A DNA stretch of 64,000 nt from Mactromeris polynyma. Lineage: Eukaryota > Mollusca > Bivalvia > Venerida > Mactridae. Positions within the stretch are counted from its first letter, which is position 1. Every line of letters starts with the position of its first letter. This document shows, one piece after another, positions 63,001 through 63,897 of the stretch. Location of the stretch: positions 6,471,401 to 6,535,400 of the forward strand of contig JASFXZ010000013.1 of the NCBI GenBank assembly GCA_032209605.1, in the 5' to 3' direction. Position numbers and translations under genes: made by a program. The notes under the pieces are model-generated. The model had not been told where the DNA came from, did not search any database, and saw only the letters and a list, made by a program, of their open reading frames with translations.

Positions 63001-63897
63001 TCAGCCCTTGTTCCAAGCGTATCAACGTCTTCAGGATTTGTTGTACCTAGTACCTCGACTAGCTCAGGATACGTGCATCCAAGCACTAGTTCCGGTTTTG
63101 TACCACCAAGCACCAGTTCAGGATACGTGCCACCTAGCACTAGTTCTGGATTTGTACCACCAAGCACCAGTTCAGGATACGTGCCACCAAGTACCAGTTC
63201 CGGTTTTGTACCACCAAGCACCAGTTCCGGATACGTGCCACCAAGTACCAGCTCAGGATATGTTGTACCTAGTACATCGACTAGCTCAGGATACGTGCAT
63301 CCAAGCACTAGTTCCGGTTTTGTACCACCAAGCACCAGTTCAGGATACGTGCCACCAAGTACCAGTTCCGGTTTTGTACCACCAAGCACCAGTTCCGGGT
63401 ACGTGCCACCAAGTACAAGCTCAGGATATGTTCCACCAAGCACAAGTTCAGGATTTGTACCACCAAGCACCAGTTCAGGATACGTTCCACCTAGCACGAG
63501 TTCCGGATACGTGCCACCAAGTACCAGTTCAGGATACGTTCCACCTAGCACCAGCTCAGGATACGTGCCACCAAGTACCAGTTCAGGATACGTACCTCCA
63601 AGCACATCTTCTGGCACGGTTTGTAACGTTAAGGAAGGAATGGATGATCCACAGGTTATCCCGGACAAAAACATAAGAGATGACAACGATAAAGTACCGA
63701 AAGACGTGGACCGTTTACGACCGAACAGCAACAAGCCATTCTCTGTCGACAAGAACACATACCTTCTCAAGATATGGTTCATGCCAGCAGTTTCCCTTCA
63801 ATCGTTCAAATTAATCAAACCAGACAATGTTGACTCTATGACTGTCTGGTACATTAAACCAACGTCGAGGGCTTCAAGAGGACTTCCAGTTGTAACT
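1..63897 (+). CDS. Giant secreted VWD-LDLa-discoidin-like mucin gene (partial at both ends), overview
   Basis: One gene model of 54 exons spans the window. Domain order is VWD (partial), C8, TIL, six LDLa, then 23 complete and one half copy of a discoidin-like domain joined by Ser/Thr/Pro linkers. VWD-C8-TIL followed by LDLa and discoidin domains is the order seen in SCO-spondin and resembles hemocytin-type proteins, so I infer an extracellular, heavily disulfide-bonded and O-glycosylated protein. All junctions agree in phase: LDLa and linker exons are phase 1-1, and the middle of each discoidin-like domain is always split by a phase 0 intron. No start, signal peptide or stop lies in the window. 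It could instead be annotated as two genes if a stop or promoter were hidden in a long intron (for example 52308-56677), but the phase-compatible half-domains on both sides argue against that. Confidence 0.85.
499..706. mobile_element. Foldback MITE, copy 1
   Basis: The ends are inverted repeats: TGAGTGCTGCTCTGG with TTCCAACCTC on the left, and the reverse complement of GAGGTTGGAA...CAGCGGCGCTCA type sequence on the right. The inside is also palindromic, with TGACGTCA and ATGTGATGTCAC on both arms. Two relatives lie at 14705-14955 and 18897-19164. There is no coding capacity, so it is a non-autonomous element; its superfamily is not determined. The flanks are rich in TATA. Confidence 0.7.
799..875 (+). 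mobile_element. tRNA-like SINE head
   Basis: The stretch resembles a degenerate tRNA: a D-arm like TAGGTCGGGCTGTAGAGTGC, then a T-arm centred on GGTATCGATACC, which approximates a pol III B box. The anticodon stem pairs poorly, so I regard it as a SINE-derived fragment and not a working tRNA gene. Confidence 0.4.
1290..1465 (+). repeat. Interspersed repeat family R2, copy a
   Basis: Shares blocks such as TGGTCGGCCA, CTTGCACCTCCTCA, TGTTGTTTTCCCG and GACGTTCCCT with copies at about 22355-22540, 49435-49610, 52695-52825 (reverse) and 55560-55612. It is non-coding and unclassified. Confidence 0.6.
1539..1736 (+). CDS. VWD domain exon (central part)
   Basis: Phase 1-1 exon between TTTCAG and GTAAGA. 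It encodes a [19 protein letters not shown] stretch typical of the beta-strand core of von Willebrand D domains (C-T-K-S-V then hydrophobic strands), then [17 protein letters not shown]. One N-glycosylation sequon, Asn-Phe-Thr, is visible. VWD domains mediate multimer assembly in mucins and von Willebrand factor. Confidence 0.9.
1737..3082 (+). other. Two introns (1737-2330 and 2519-3082), nothing recognised
   Basis: Apart from the exon at 2331-2518 this interval shows AT-rich sequence without a further exon, RNA gene or tandem repeat that I can recognise. Confidence 0.5.
2331..2518 (+). CDS. VWD domain exon (C-terminal part)
   Basis: Phase 1-0 exon. It contains [20 protein letters not shown], the signature G-L-C-G-x-F-D-G of the C-terminal VWD segment, with the acidic residues that bind calcium in this fold. 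It ends in a linker with REQEPCF that leads into the C8 module. The donor is GTAAGA after a Phe codon. Confidence 0.93.
3083..3222 (+). CDS. C8 module, first half
   Basis: Phase 0-2 exon. ARQSCGLI...[12 protein letters not shown], then [14 protein letters not shown]. The pattern C-x(n)-C...YY-x-D-C-x-x-D-x-C is the core of the C8 domain that follows VWD in mucins, zonadhesin and SCO-spondin. Confidence 0.92.
3645..3760 (+). mobile_element. SINE-like fragment
   Basis: AGGTCGCAGGTTTGATCC resembles a pol III B box inside a T-arm. It is followed by CGACATACCAACGTCGTT, the kind of body found in mollusc tRNA-derived SINEs. The 5' head is missing or decayed, so it is a fragment. Confidence 0.4.
3767..3837. 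repeat. 20-bp tandem repeat, about 3.5 copies
   Basis: The unit is CATGTGACACGATGNNGTGC, with substitutions in the middle positions. It is intronic. Confidence 0.85.
4242..4351 (+). CDS. C8 module, second half
   Basis: Phase 2-1 exon. [20 protein letters not shown] then [17 protein letters not shown]-x-C-L-C-x-A-L and the V-x-W-R...C ending are diagnostic for C8. It joins the preceding exon through a split Arg codon. Confidence 0.93.
4352..4943 (+). other. Intron, nothing recognised
   Basis: AT-rich sequence without an exon, RNA gene or clear repeat. Confidence 0.5.
4944..5093 (+). CDS. TIL (trypsin-inhibitor-like cysteine-rich) module
   Basis: Phase 1-1 exon of 50 codons. It begins [20 protein letters not shown] and ends [14 protein letters not shown]. 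The cysteine spacing and the [10 protein letters not shown] motif match TIL domains that follow C8 in VWD assemblies. Confidence 0.93.
5094..5819 (+). other. Intron with a reverse tRNA-like SINE head
   Basis: The only structure recognised is the tRNA-like sequence at about 5570-5663. An imperfect tandem of CATGGCTTTATGATT-like phrases occurs at 5215-5315. Confidence 0.5.
5570..5663 (-). mobile_element. tRNA-derived SINE head, minus strand
   Basis: On the minus strand there is an A box, TGGCGTAGTGGG, and about 65 bases later a perfect B box, GGTTCGAACCC. The spacing is long, as in tRNAs with a variable arm, and no clean cloverleaf forms. I call it a SINE-derived pol III promoter region. Confidence 0.5.
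5820..5913 (+). CDS. TIL continuation / VWC-like linker exon
   Basis: Phase 1-2 exon. [20 protein letters not shown] continues the TIL fold (C-I-P...C-P-C), then leads into [10 protein letters not shown], which joins the [10 protein letters not shown] segment of the next exon. This C-x-C-x(n)-F-x-C bridge is common between TIL and the first LDLa in SCO-spondin-like proteins. Confidence 0.88.
6062..6956. repeat. 54-bp minisatellite, about 14 copies, intronic
   Basis: The clear array runs from about 6175; the sequence before it (from about 6000) is degenerate. The unit contains ACTAATTGTGTTCCAATTCC, then CCATTTTAG and TCTCTCAACAATAG. Period is about 54 bp, with 1-2 bp losses in the middle. Each copy carries a pyrimidine-rich stretch plus TTTTAG, resembling a 3' splice site. 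The array lies in intron 5914-7015, just upstream of the first LDLa exon. Confidence 0.92.
7016..7176 (+). CDS. LDLa repeat 1 with N-terminal cysteine linker
   Basis: Phase 2-1 exon. The first residues [17 protein letters not shown] complete the preceding linker and hold an Asn-Cys-Thr sequon. Then [20 protein letters not shown] and [10 protein letters not shown] give the six-Cys LDL-receptor class A pattern with the calcium-binding DGSDE box. Confidence 0.95.
7177..8699 (+). other. Introns 7177-7898 and 8013-8699
   Basis: Apart from the LDLa exon between them I see no exon or RNA gene. Around 7332-7490 the phrases CTCTAGAGCAAC and GTTGCTC...GAGC are inverted relative to each other and may be a decayed foldback element; this is weak. 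Confidence 0.4.
7899..8012 (+). CDS. LDLa repeat 2
   Basis: Phase 1-1 exon of 38 codons. [20 protein letters not shown] then [16 protein letters not shown]: six cysteines and the acidic calcium site, here D-M-S-D-E-E in place of D-G-S-D-E. Confidence 0.95.
8700..8822 (+). CDS. LDLa repeat 3
   Basis: Phase 1-1 exon. [20 protein letters not shown] then [19 protein letters not shown] two-residue insertion (Pro-Leu) sits between the fifth Cys and the DGSDE box. Confidence 0.95.
8823..11593 (+). other. Large intron occupied mostly by a minisatellite
   Basis: 8823-9190 and 11355-11593 show nothing recognisable. The centre is the 39-bp array described separately. The flanking LDLa exons join phase 1 to phase 1 without it. 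Confidence 0.7.
9200..11353. repeat. 39-bp minisatellite, about 55 copies
   Basis: The unit contains CAGTAACAAGTCAAACCTTG then TCTAGACAGATCAAGGC/ATGCCA. Variants alternate: GATCAATGCCACAG, GATCAAGGCAACAG and CCTATCAAGGCAACAG, giving a higher-order pattern in the first three quarters; the last part is dominated by GATCAAGGCCACAG. As 39 is 13 codons, long open frames appear on both strands (548 codons plus, 622 codons minus), but there is no initiation or splice context, so I treat it as non-coding intronic satellite. Confidence 0.95.
11594..11713 (+). CDS. LDLa repeat 4
   Basis: Phase 1-1 exon. [20 protein letters not shown] then [17 protein letters not shown], a canonical class A repeat with the DGSDE calcium box. 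The acceptor is the unusual but valid TATGCTAG. Confidence 0.95.
11714..12294 (+). other. Intron, nothing recognised
   Basis: No exon, RNA gene or repeat identified. Confidence 0.5.
12295..12411 (+). CDS. LDLa repeat 5 with atypical cysteines
   Basis: Phase 1-1 exon. [20 protein letters not shown] then [18 protein letters not shown]. It keeps CDG...DC.DGSDE..C but has eight cysteines, with an extra Cys near the N-terminus and Cys in place of the usual Gly/Asn in the G-N-G-x-C loop. This may form one additional disulfide. Confidence 0.92.
12480..12685 (-). mobile_element. tRNA-like SINE remnant, minus strand
   Basis: On the minus strand CCATGGTCGAGTGGTTCAGG resembles the A box and D-arm of Ser/Leu-type tRNA-derived SINEs. 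No clear B box or target-site duplication was found. It lies in intron 12412-13050, which also carries an AAT microsatellite at about 12861-12880. Confidence 0.4.
13051..13179 (+). CDS. LDLa repeat 6
   Basis: Phase 1-1 exon. [20 protein letters not shown] then [17 protein letters not shown], followed by a short Ser/Thr tail FVSTPT that begins the linker to the first discoidin-like domain. This is the last LDLa in the window. Confidence 0.95.
13179..13483 (-). mobile_element. tRNA-derived SINE with 12-bp target-site duplication
   Basis: AGTAAGACAACA occurs at 13179-13190 and again at 13472-13483. Between them is an element on the minus strand: a tRNA-like head (13390-13471) with A box TGGTCCAGTGGTTAG and B box GGGTTCGATTCCC. 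Its loop would read CTTGTAA, a Thr-type TGT anticodon. The left end carries an ACGGCG-TTAAACCC-type 3' motif and an (AAAC)n-like tail. The first duplication copy overlaps the exon end and the GTAAGA splice donor. Confidence 0.88.
13681..13853 (+). CDS. Discoidin-like domain 1, N-terminal exon
   Basis: Phase 1-0 exon. Linker [11 protein letters not shown], then the first domain Cys (PCEFINVM) and an [11 protein letters not shown]...DDVRPGGDP segment. It aligns with C-x(4)-G-M-x-x-P-x-x-I and L-R-P of the later copies, although the G-M is replaced. It ends at a phase 0 intron present only in this copy. Confidence 0.85.
13854..14363 (+). other. Intron with a 29-bp tandem duplication
   Basis: GAAAATCCCTCGCTT...GATAAAG occurs twice in tandem (14249-14306). 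Nothing else recognised. Confidence 0.6.
14364..14495 (+). CDS. Discoidin-like domain 1, middle exon
   Basis: Phase 0-0 exon. [20 protein letters not shown] then [14 protein letters not shown]. Beta-strand pattern with P-V-D-A-V-x-L-P and N-V-x-x-F-x-V, as in all later copies. It ends at the phase 0 mid-domain intron. Confidence 0.88.
14496..15754 (+). other. Intron with MITE copy 2
   Basis: Contains the foldback element at 14705-14955. The remaining sequence is AT-rich with no exon seen. Confidence 0.5.
14705..14955. mobile_element. Foldback MITE, copy 2
   Basis: Same family as 499-706: ATATGAGCACTGCTGTGGGA at the left, and the inverted GGAAATCGTACAGCGGCGTT at the right. TGACGTCA and ATGTGATGTCAC motifs lie inside. 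Confidence 0.7.
15755..15884 (+). CDS. Discoidin-like domain 1, C-terminal exon
   Basis: Phase 0-1 exon. [20 protein letters not shown] then strands ending [11 protein letters not shown]. The terminal Cys would pair with the N-terminal Cys of the 13681 exon, as the N- and C-terminal cysteines do in discoidin domains. Confidence 0.88.
15885..17463 (+). other. Introns 15885-16764 and 16810-17463, nothing recognised
   Basis: Apart from the 45-bp linker exon between them, no exon, RNA gene or repeat is identified. Confidence 0.45.
16765..16809 (+). CDS. Ser/Thr linker mini-exon
   Basis: Phase 1-1 exon of 45 bp encoding [15 protein letters not shown] between domains 1 and 2. It is bounded by TTTTAG and GTAATT. 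It is supported by phase and composition only; as a symmetric exon it could be skipped without a frameshift. Confidence 0.7.
17464..17723 (+). CDS. Discoidin-like domain 2, N-terminal exon
   Basis: Phase 1-0 exon. [20 protein letters not shown] then [20 protein letters not shown] and [13 protein letters not shown]. The S-A-S-S-S, the C-W in place of A-W, and the following hydrophobic strand are close to classical discoidin. It carries an extra Cys before the Trp. Confidence 0.9.
17724..18675 (+). other. Intron with a TIR element and a second foldback
   Basis: Holds the TIR element at 18148-18340 and a weaker inverted pair of GAGACTGG...CAGTCTCAG phrases at about 18460-18590, perhaps a decayed foldback. 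Confidence 0.5.
18148..18340. mobile_element. Short MITE with TACAGTCAAAC terminal inverted repeats
   Basis: The left end TACAGTCAAACTTGT matches the inverse of the right end ACAGGTTTGACTGTA. The inside has repeated AAAGACCACC phrases. It is non-coding. This end sequence is common in non-autonomous invertebrate transposons; I do not assign a superfamily. Confidence 0.75.
18676..18835 (+). CDS. Discoidin-like domain 2, C-terminal exon
   Basis: Phase 0-1 exon. [20 protein letters not shown] then [20 protein letters not shown] and [11 protein letters not shown]. The last Cys occupies the domain-closing position. The extra Cys (R-V-C-G) could pair with the extra Cys in the preceding exon. Confidence 0.9.
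18836..19812 (+). other. Intron with MITE copy 3
   Basis: Contains the element at 18897-19164. The rest shows no exon or RNA gene. Confidence 0.5.
18897..19164. mobile_element. Foldback MITE, copy 3
   Basis: ATGAGCGCTGCTCTGG at the left and the inverted CAGCGGCGCTCA at the right. TGACGTCA occurs on both arms. An internal 24-bp tandem duplication (GATGTCACTATTTGCAAAAG type) is unique to this copy. Confidence 0.75.
19813..19890 (+). CDS. Ser/Thr linker exon
   Basis: Phase 1-1 exon encoding [20 protein letters not shown] then ISSSTS, between domains 2 and 3. The donor is CTCAG-GTATGT. Its 3' end and donor are the seed of the adjacent minisatellite. Confidence 0.8.
19860..21100. repeat. 88-bp minisatellite carrying repeated splice donors, about 14 copies
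   Basis: Each unit contains CATCATCGTCCTCAGGTATG (or CTACCTCAG, CTCATG), then TTTACCATAGGTAATAT and ACATATCTATGTCATC. The period is 88 bp where measured (donor GT at 20588 and 20676). The first unit overlaps the 3' end of the exon at 19813-19890, so the exon end plus donor have been amplified into the intron. Confidence 0.92.
21313..21572 (+). CDS. Discoidin-like domain 3, N-terminal exon
   Basis: Phase 1-0 exon. [20 protein letters not shown], then [20 protein letters not shown] and [24 protein letters not shown]-x, then the strand, then Y-K-x-x-x-G-K-W follows the canonical F5/8 type C pattern of an exposed Trp and V-x-Y-S-x-D-G-x-x-W. This copy is the key to recognising the family. Confidence 0.93.
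21573..22180 (+). other. Intron, no exon seen
   Basis: Only a short CAAT-type microsatellite at about 21900-21945 is notable. Confidence 0.5.
22181..22322 (+). CDS. Discoidin-like domain 3, C-terminal exon
   Basis: Phase 0-1 exon. [20 protein letters not shown] then [20 protein letters not shown] and GCEVGEI. F-x-x-N-x-D...A-I-R-I-R-V...I-E-I-Y-G-C is the classical C-terminal discoidin signature. Confidence 0.94.
22355..22540 (+). repeat. Interspersed repeat family R2, copy b
   Basis: CAGACCATTCCTTGCGCCCC, TTGTTGTTTTCCCAGAGGTC and CGGTCCCTGTAGCAACGTAT blocks shared with the other R2 copies. It fills most of intron 22323-22621. Confidence 0.65.
22622..22678 (+). CDS. Ser/Thr linker mini-exon
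   Basis: Phase 1-1 exon of 57 bp. [19 protein letters not shown], between domains 3 and 4, flanked by TTTTACAG and GTATAG. Confidence 0.8.
22679..23715 (+). other. Intron, nothing recognised
   Basis: AT-rich sequence without an exon, RNA gene or clear repeat. Confidence 0.5.
23716..24035 (+). CDS. Linker plus discoidin-like domain 4, N-terminal exon
   Basis: Phase 1-0 exon. Linker [16 protein letters not shown], then [30 protein letters not shown] and [20 protein letters not shown]. This is the first copy with the full C-x(4)-G-M-x-x-P-x-x-I-P...L/I-R-P-N-S pattern used by the arrays. Confidence 0.93.
24036..24438 (+). other. Intron, nothing recognised
   Basis: No exon or repeat identified. 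Confidence 0.5.
24439..24556 (+). CDS. Discoidin-like domain 4, C-terminal exon
   Basis: Phase 0-1 exon. [20 protein letters not shown] then [14 protein letters not shown]. Ends with the G-C-F-E motif that closes this domain type. Confidence 0.92.
24800..24992 (+). CDS. Linker plus discoidin-like domain 5, first exon
   Basis: Phase 1-2 exon. Ser/Thr/Pro linker ([20 protein letters not shown]...), then [20 protein letters not shown] and NSVGSL. It ends inside the L-R-P motif at an extra phase 2 intron. Confidence 0.9.
24993..25450 (+). other. Intron, nothing recognised
   Basis: No exon or repeat identified. The frame stays open for about 50 codons after the donor but loses similarity to the domain at once. 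Confidence 0.5.
25451..25625 (+). CDS. Discoidin-like domain 5, middle exon
   Basis: Phase 2-0 exon. The split Arg plus [10 protein letters not shown] restores L-R-P, then [20 protein letters not shown] and [15 protein letters not shown]. It ends at the conserved mid-domain phase 0 junction. Confidence 0.92.
25626..26210 (+). other. Intron, nothing recognised
   Basis: No exon or repeat identified. Confidence 0.5.
26211..26340 (+). CDS. Discoidin-like domain 5, C-terminal exon
   Basis: Phase 0-1 exon. [20 protein letters not shown] then [13 protein letters not shown]. It aligns with the C-terminal halves in the arrays (strand, R-x-N-P-N/R-K, strand, C-F-E). Confidence 0.92.
26519..27519 (+). 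CDS. Array 1 entry exon: linker plus domain 6 N-half
   Basis: Phase 1-0 exon of 1,001 bp. It begins [20 protein letters not shown], then tandem 9-residue units PPSTSSGYV and PPSTSSGFV with PLTSSSGYV variants. It ends with the N-half of a domain ([20 protein letters not shown] to RGLPVVT). Four of every nine linker residues are Ser or Thr next to Pro, so dense O-glycosylation is expected. It has private substitutions (T-F-C-N-V, M-D-Y-P) compared with the array units. Confidence 0.93.
27520..28054 (+). other. Array 1 intron, gamma type (535 bp)
   Basis: Donor GTACGTATAC, acceptor ACAATATTACAG. This 535-bp intron is the template for the doubled introns after units A and B. The coding frame continues for 24 codons into it before a stop. 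Confidence 0.8.
28055..29263 (+). CDS. Array 1 unit A exon (C-half, linker, N-half)
   Basis: Phase 0-0 exon of 403 codons. About 47 residues of the C-terminal half-domain ([20 protein letters not shown] to [10 protein letters not shown]), about 262 residues of linker, then about 94 residues of the next N-terminal half. Linker markers are two PLTSSSGYV, one [10 protein letters not shown] and one VPTSTSSGF. It is the longest unit in the window. Confidence 0.95.
29264..30276 (+). other. Doubled intron after unit A with exon-deletion scar
   Basis: Two consecutive gamma-type intron copies. The first stops at ...GTCTATCAG and is fused at about 29732 to TCGTAACT, the last 8 bases of a unit exon, which is followed at 29742 by a full 535-bp intron. 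I infer that a unit exon was deleted here, leaving its 3' end. Confidence 0.85.
30277..31431 (+). CDS. Array 1 unit B exon
   Basis: Phase 0-0 exon of 385 codons. It is nearly identical to unit A but shorter by 54 bp, one Tyr/Phe pair of 9-residue linker units. It carries the same A/B-type linker markers in the same order. Confidence 0.95.
31432..32444 (+). other. Doubled intron after unit B with exon-deletion scar
   Basis: 1,013 bp, the same length and structure as the intron after unit A. The scar TCGTAACT ends at 31909 and a full 535-bp intron starts at 31910. The two scars are the same, so the deletion predates the duplication of the A/B unit. Confidence 0.85.
32445..33497 (+). CDS. Array 1 unit C exon
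   Basis: Phase 0-0 exon of 351 codons with a linker of about 210 residues. The linker type changes here: two [15 protein letters not shown] blocks and one SSEFVPPS, with no PLTSSS or HSETSS. It is the founder-like form of the following units. Confidence 0.95.
33498..34024 (+). other. Array 1 intron after C, alpha type (527 bp)
   Basis: Markers of the alpha type: AATAATAATTCGAGTTTTAG, CTCATGTTACC and TAGTTCTGATGTCTGAATTT. Alpha introns also follow D, F, H and K (34856-35382, 38016-38542, 41176-41702, 45916-46442). No other content. Confidence 0.8.
34025..34855 (+). CDS. Array 1 unit D exon, contracted linker
   Basis: Phase 0-0 exon of 277 codons, shorter than C by exactly 222 bp (74 codons). 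The block with SSEFVPPS and one [15 protein letters not shown] copy is gone and the frame is kept. A private substitution gives R-F-S-G-Q-P in the C-half, where all other units have R-F-P-G-Q-P. Confidence 0.95.
35383..36435 (+). CDS. Array 1 unit E exon
   Basis: Phase 0-0 exon of 351 codons, P-type: V-E-V-T-R-N-K in the C-half and [12 protein letters not shown] at the linker start. It is followed by a beta intron. Confidence 0.95.
36436..36962 (+). other. Array 1 intron after E, beta type (527 bp)
   Basis: Markers of the beta type: AATAATTATTCGAGCTTTAG, CTCGTGTTACC and TAGTCGTGATGTCTTATTTT. Beta introns also follow G, I and J (39596-40122, 42756-43282, 44336-44862). No other content. Confidence 0.8.
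36963..38015 (+). CDS. Array 1 unit F exon
   Basis: Phase 0-0 exon of 351 codons, Q-type: V-E-V-I-R-N-K in the C-half and [10 protein letters not shown] in the linker. The private upstream intron variants ACATATCG and TTTCAAGTAATGG are shared only with unit I. Confidence 0.95.
38543..39595 (+). CDS. Array 1 unit G exon
   Basis: Phase 0-0 exon of 351 codons, P-type, almost identical to E. One linker Val is changed ([10 protein letters not shown]). Confidence 0.95.
40123..41175 (+). CDS. Array 1 unit H exon
   Basis: Phase 0-0 exon of 351 codons, Q-type like F. One linker Val is changed to Ala ([10 protein letters not shown]). The following intron has TTTAAGC in place of TTTTAGC, which shortens the open readthrough tail. 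Confidence 0.95.
41703..42755 (+). CDS. Array 1 unit I exon
   Basis: Phase 0-0 exon of 351 codons, Q-type. Its upstream intron and exon match F, but it is followed by a beta intron, unlike F, H and K. It breaks the E/F, G/H, J/K alternation and looks like an extra unit placed by unequal exchange. Confidence 0.95.
43283..44335 (+). CDS. Array 1 unit J exon
   Basis: Phase 0-0 exon of 351 codons, P-type like E and G. One linker Pro is changed to His ([10 protein letters not shown]), and there is a silent change at 43570. Confidence 0.95.
44863..45915 (+). CDS. Array 1 unit K exon
   Basis: Phase 0-0 exon of 351 codons, Q-type. A Pro to Leu change near the end of the N-half (Y-I-K-L-T-S-R). It is followed by an alpha intron with the same TTTAAGC variant as after H, linking K to H. 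Confidence 0.95.
46443..47271 (+). CDS. Array 1 terminal unit L exon, hybrid linker
   Basis: Phase 0-1 exon of 829 bp. The C-half and linker start are P-type ([23 protein letters not shown]). From about 46785 the linker becomes A/B-type (PLTSSSGYV, two [10 protein letters not shown] blocks). It then ends in a unique tail [14 protein letters not shown]. It lacks an N-half: the next half-domain is on the separate exon at 47851, so this unit closes array 1. Confidence 0.94.
47272..47850 (+). other. Intron, nothing recognised
   Basis: No exon or repeat identified. It is unrelated to the array introns by eye. Confidence 0.5.
47851..48140 (+). CDS. Discoidin-like domain 18, N-terminal exon
   Basis: Phase 1-0 exon. 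[20 protein letters not shown], then [11 protein letters not shown] and [20 protein letters not shown]. It is close to the array N-half (W-F-M-P-A-V-P-L becomes W-M-M-P-A-V-Q-L) but is a single copy with its own linker. Confidence 0.94.
48298..48430 (+). CDS. Discoidin-like domain 18, C-terminal exon
   Basis: Phase 0-1 exon. [20 protein letters not shown] then [18 protein letters not shown]-x-V-x-A-C-F-E is nearly the array closing motif ([12 protein letters not shown]). Confidence 0.94.
48635..48820 (+). CDS. Ser/Thr-rich linker exon
   Basis: Phase 1-1 exon of 186 bp. [20 protein letters not shown], then [20 protein letters not shown]. Mucin-like composition, no 9-residue periodicity. The acceptor is TATTCAG. 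Confidence 0.85.
49435..49610 (+). repeat. Interspersed repeat family R2, copy c
   Basis: GCCTTGCACCTCCTTGATTC, GGCTGTGGGTTCTCTGAGG and GGGCATTGTCTTA blocks shared with the other R2 copies. Confidence 0.6.
49655..50056. repeat. Interspersed repeat, unclassified
   Basis: A GC-richer island (ACCCGTGGCGGGCGGGCGGC) leads two internal copies of TCTATAAGTCAAAGAGTTTT / TCTCTAAGTCAAAAAGTTTT, each followed by CATC-GA-CTTTACCAAA. The end is GACGGGCGTATTTTGTGACA. This composition is typical of dispersed mollusc repeats; both short open frames in it lack similarity to a known protein by eye. Confidence 0.6.
50358..50492 (+). CDS. Ser/Thr-rich linker exon
   Basis: Phase 1-1 exon of 135 bp. [20 protein letters not shown] then [20 protein letters not shown]. 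It continues the mucin-like linker between domains 18 and 19. Confidence 0.85.
50830..50868 (+). CDS. 39-bp linker micro-exon
   Basis: Phase 1-1 exon encoding [12 protein letters not shown] with split codons at both ends, between CATTTAG and GTAAGT. It is supported by phase symmetry, Ser/Thr content and good splice sites; the short length makes it the least certain linker exon. Confidence 0.65.
51178..51256 (+). CDS. Discoidin-like domain 19, first exon
   Basis: Phase 1-2 exon. [13 protein letters not shown], then [13 protein letters not shown]. It carries the C-x(4)-G-M-D-x-P-x-x-I opening of the domain and ends at an extra phase 2 intron. The acceptor is ATATAG. Confidence 0.85.
52067..52307 (+). 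CDS. Discoidin-like domain 19, middle exon
   Basis: Phase 2-0 exon. [20 protein letters not shown] then [27 protein letters not shown] and [12 protein letters not shown]. The L-R-P-N motif and the I-K-F-P...N-I-D-x-V-K-V-Y-Y strand pair match the family. The donor GTTAGA after CAG is weaker than the others. Confidence 0.92.
52695..52825 (-). repeat. Interspersed repeat family R2, copy d (reverse)
   Basis: On the minus strand, TGGTCGGCCAGGCCATTCAT, TGCGCCCTTGTTCCCTTACG and GGCATTGTCTTATGTAAGTG match the R2 copies. Confidence 0.65.
53470..53527. repeat. 19-bp tandem triplication
   Basis: ATAGAACAGCACTATAGAG three times in a row, perfect or nearly so. Confidence 0.85.
55560..55612 (+). repeat. 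R2 fragment, copy e
   Basis: TGTGACGTTCCCTGTAGCAA followed by CTTATTCTCACT matches the 3' end of the R2 family only. Confidence 0.5.
56678..56813 (+). CDS. Discoidin-like domain 19, C-terminal exon
   Basis: Phase 0-1 exon. [20 protein letters not shown], then [19 protein letters not shown]. The A-C-F-E end and the phase 0 start complete the half-domain at 52067. This link across 4.4 kb is the main evidence that arrays 1 and 2 belong to one gene. Confidence 0.9.
56814..57137 (+). other. Intron, nothing recognised
   Basis: AT-rich intron, no exon or repeat. Confidence 0.5.
57138..58117 (+). CDS. Array 2 entry exon: linker plus domain 20 N-half
   Basis: Phase 1-0 exon of 980 bp. Unique Ser/Thr lead ([20 protein letters not shown]... 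to [11 protein letters not shown]), a [10 protein letters not shown] junction unit, then C-type 9-residue repeats with one [15 protein letters not shown] block. The N-half is the array 2 form: [10 protein letters not shown] and [11 protein letters not shown]. Confidence 0.94.
58118..58620 (+). other. Array 2 intron (503 bp)
   Basis: Donor GTACGTATGCAG, acceptor ACAACATTACAG. It is alignable with array 1 introns only in patches. The same 503-bp intron follows M, N and O (59674-60176, 61008-61510, 62342-62844), with few differences. No other content. Confidence 0.8.
58621..59673 (+). CDS. Array 2 unit M exon
   Basis: Phase 0-0 exon of 351 codons. The array 2 C-half has [16 protein letters not shown], against [10 protein letters not shown] in array 1. 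The linker is C-type, with GGATTT in the codons where array 1 has GAATTT, so SSGFVPPS in place of SSEFVPPS. A silent CCT-AGT-ACA-TCG variant is shared with P. Confidence 0.95.
60177..61007 (+). CDS. Array 2 unit N exon, contracted linker
   Basis: Phase 0-0 exon of 277 codons, 222 bp shorter than M. Codon-level variants place the junction early in the linker: HPS-SGFV-SGYV continues directly with the GTACCAGTTCCGG form. Confidence 0.95.
61511..62341 (+). CDS. Array 2 unit O exon, contracted linker
   Basis: Phase 0-0 exon of 277 codons. The protein length and linker residues equal those of N, but the codon variants differ: it keeps CCTAGCACTAGTTCTGG before the junction. Its 222-bp loss therefore has a different breakpoint from that of N. 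Confidence 0.95.
62845..63897 (+). CDS. Array 2 unit P exon
   Basis: Phase 0-0 exon of 351 codons, close to M (shared ACATCG variant). One Phe to Val change in the N-half (P-Q-V-I-P-D-K). It ends at a GTACGTATGC donor; its domain (number 24) must be completed beyond the window. Confidence 0.95.
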
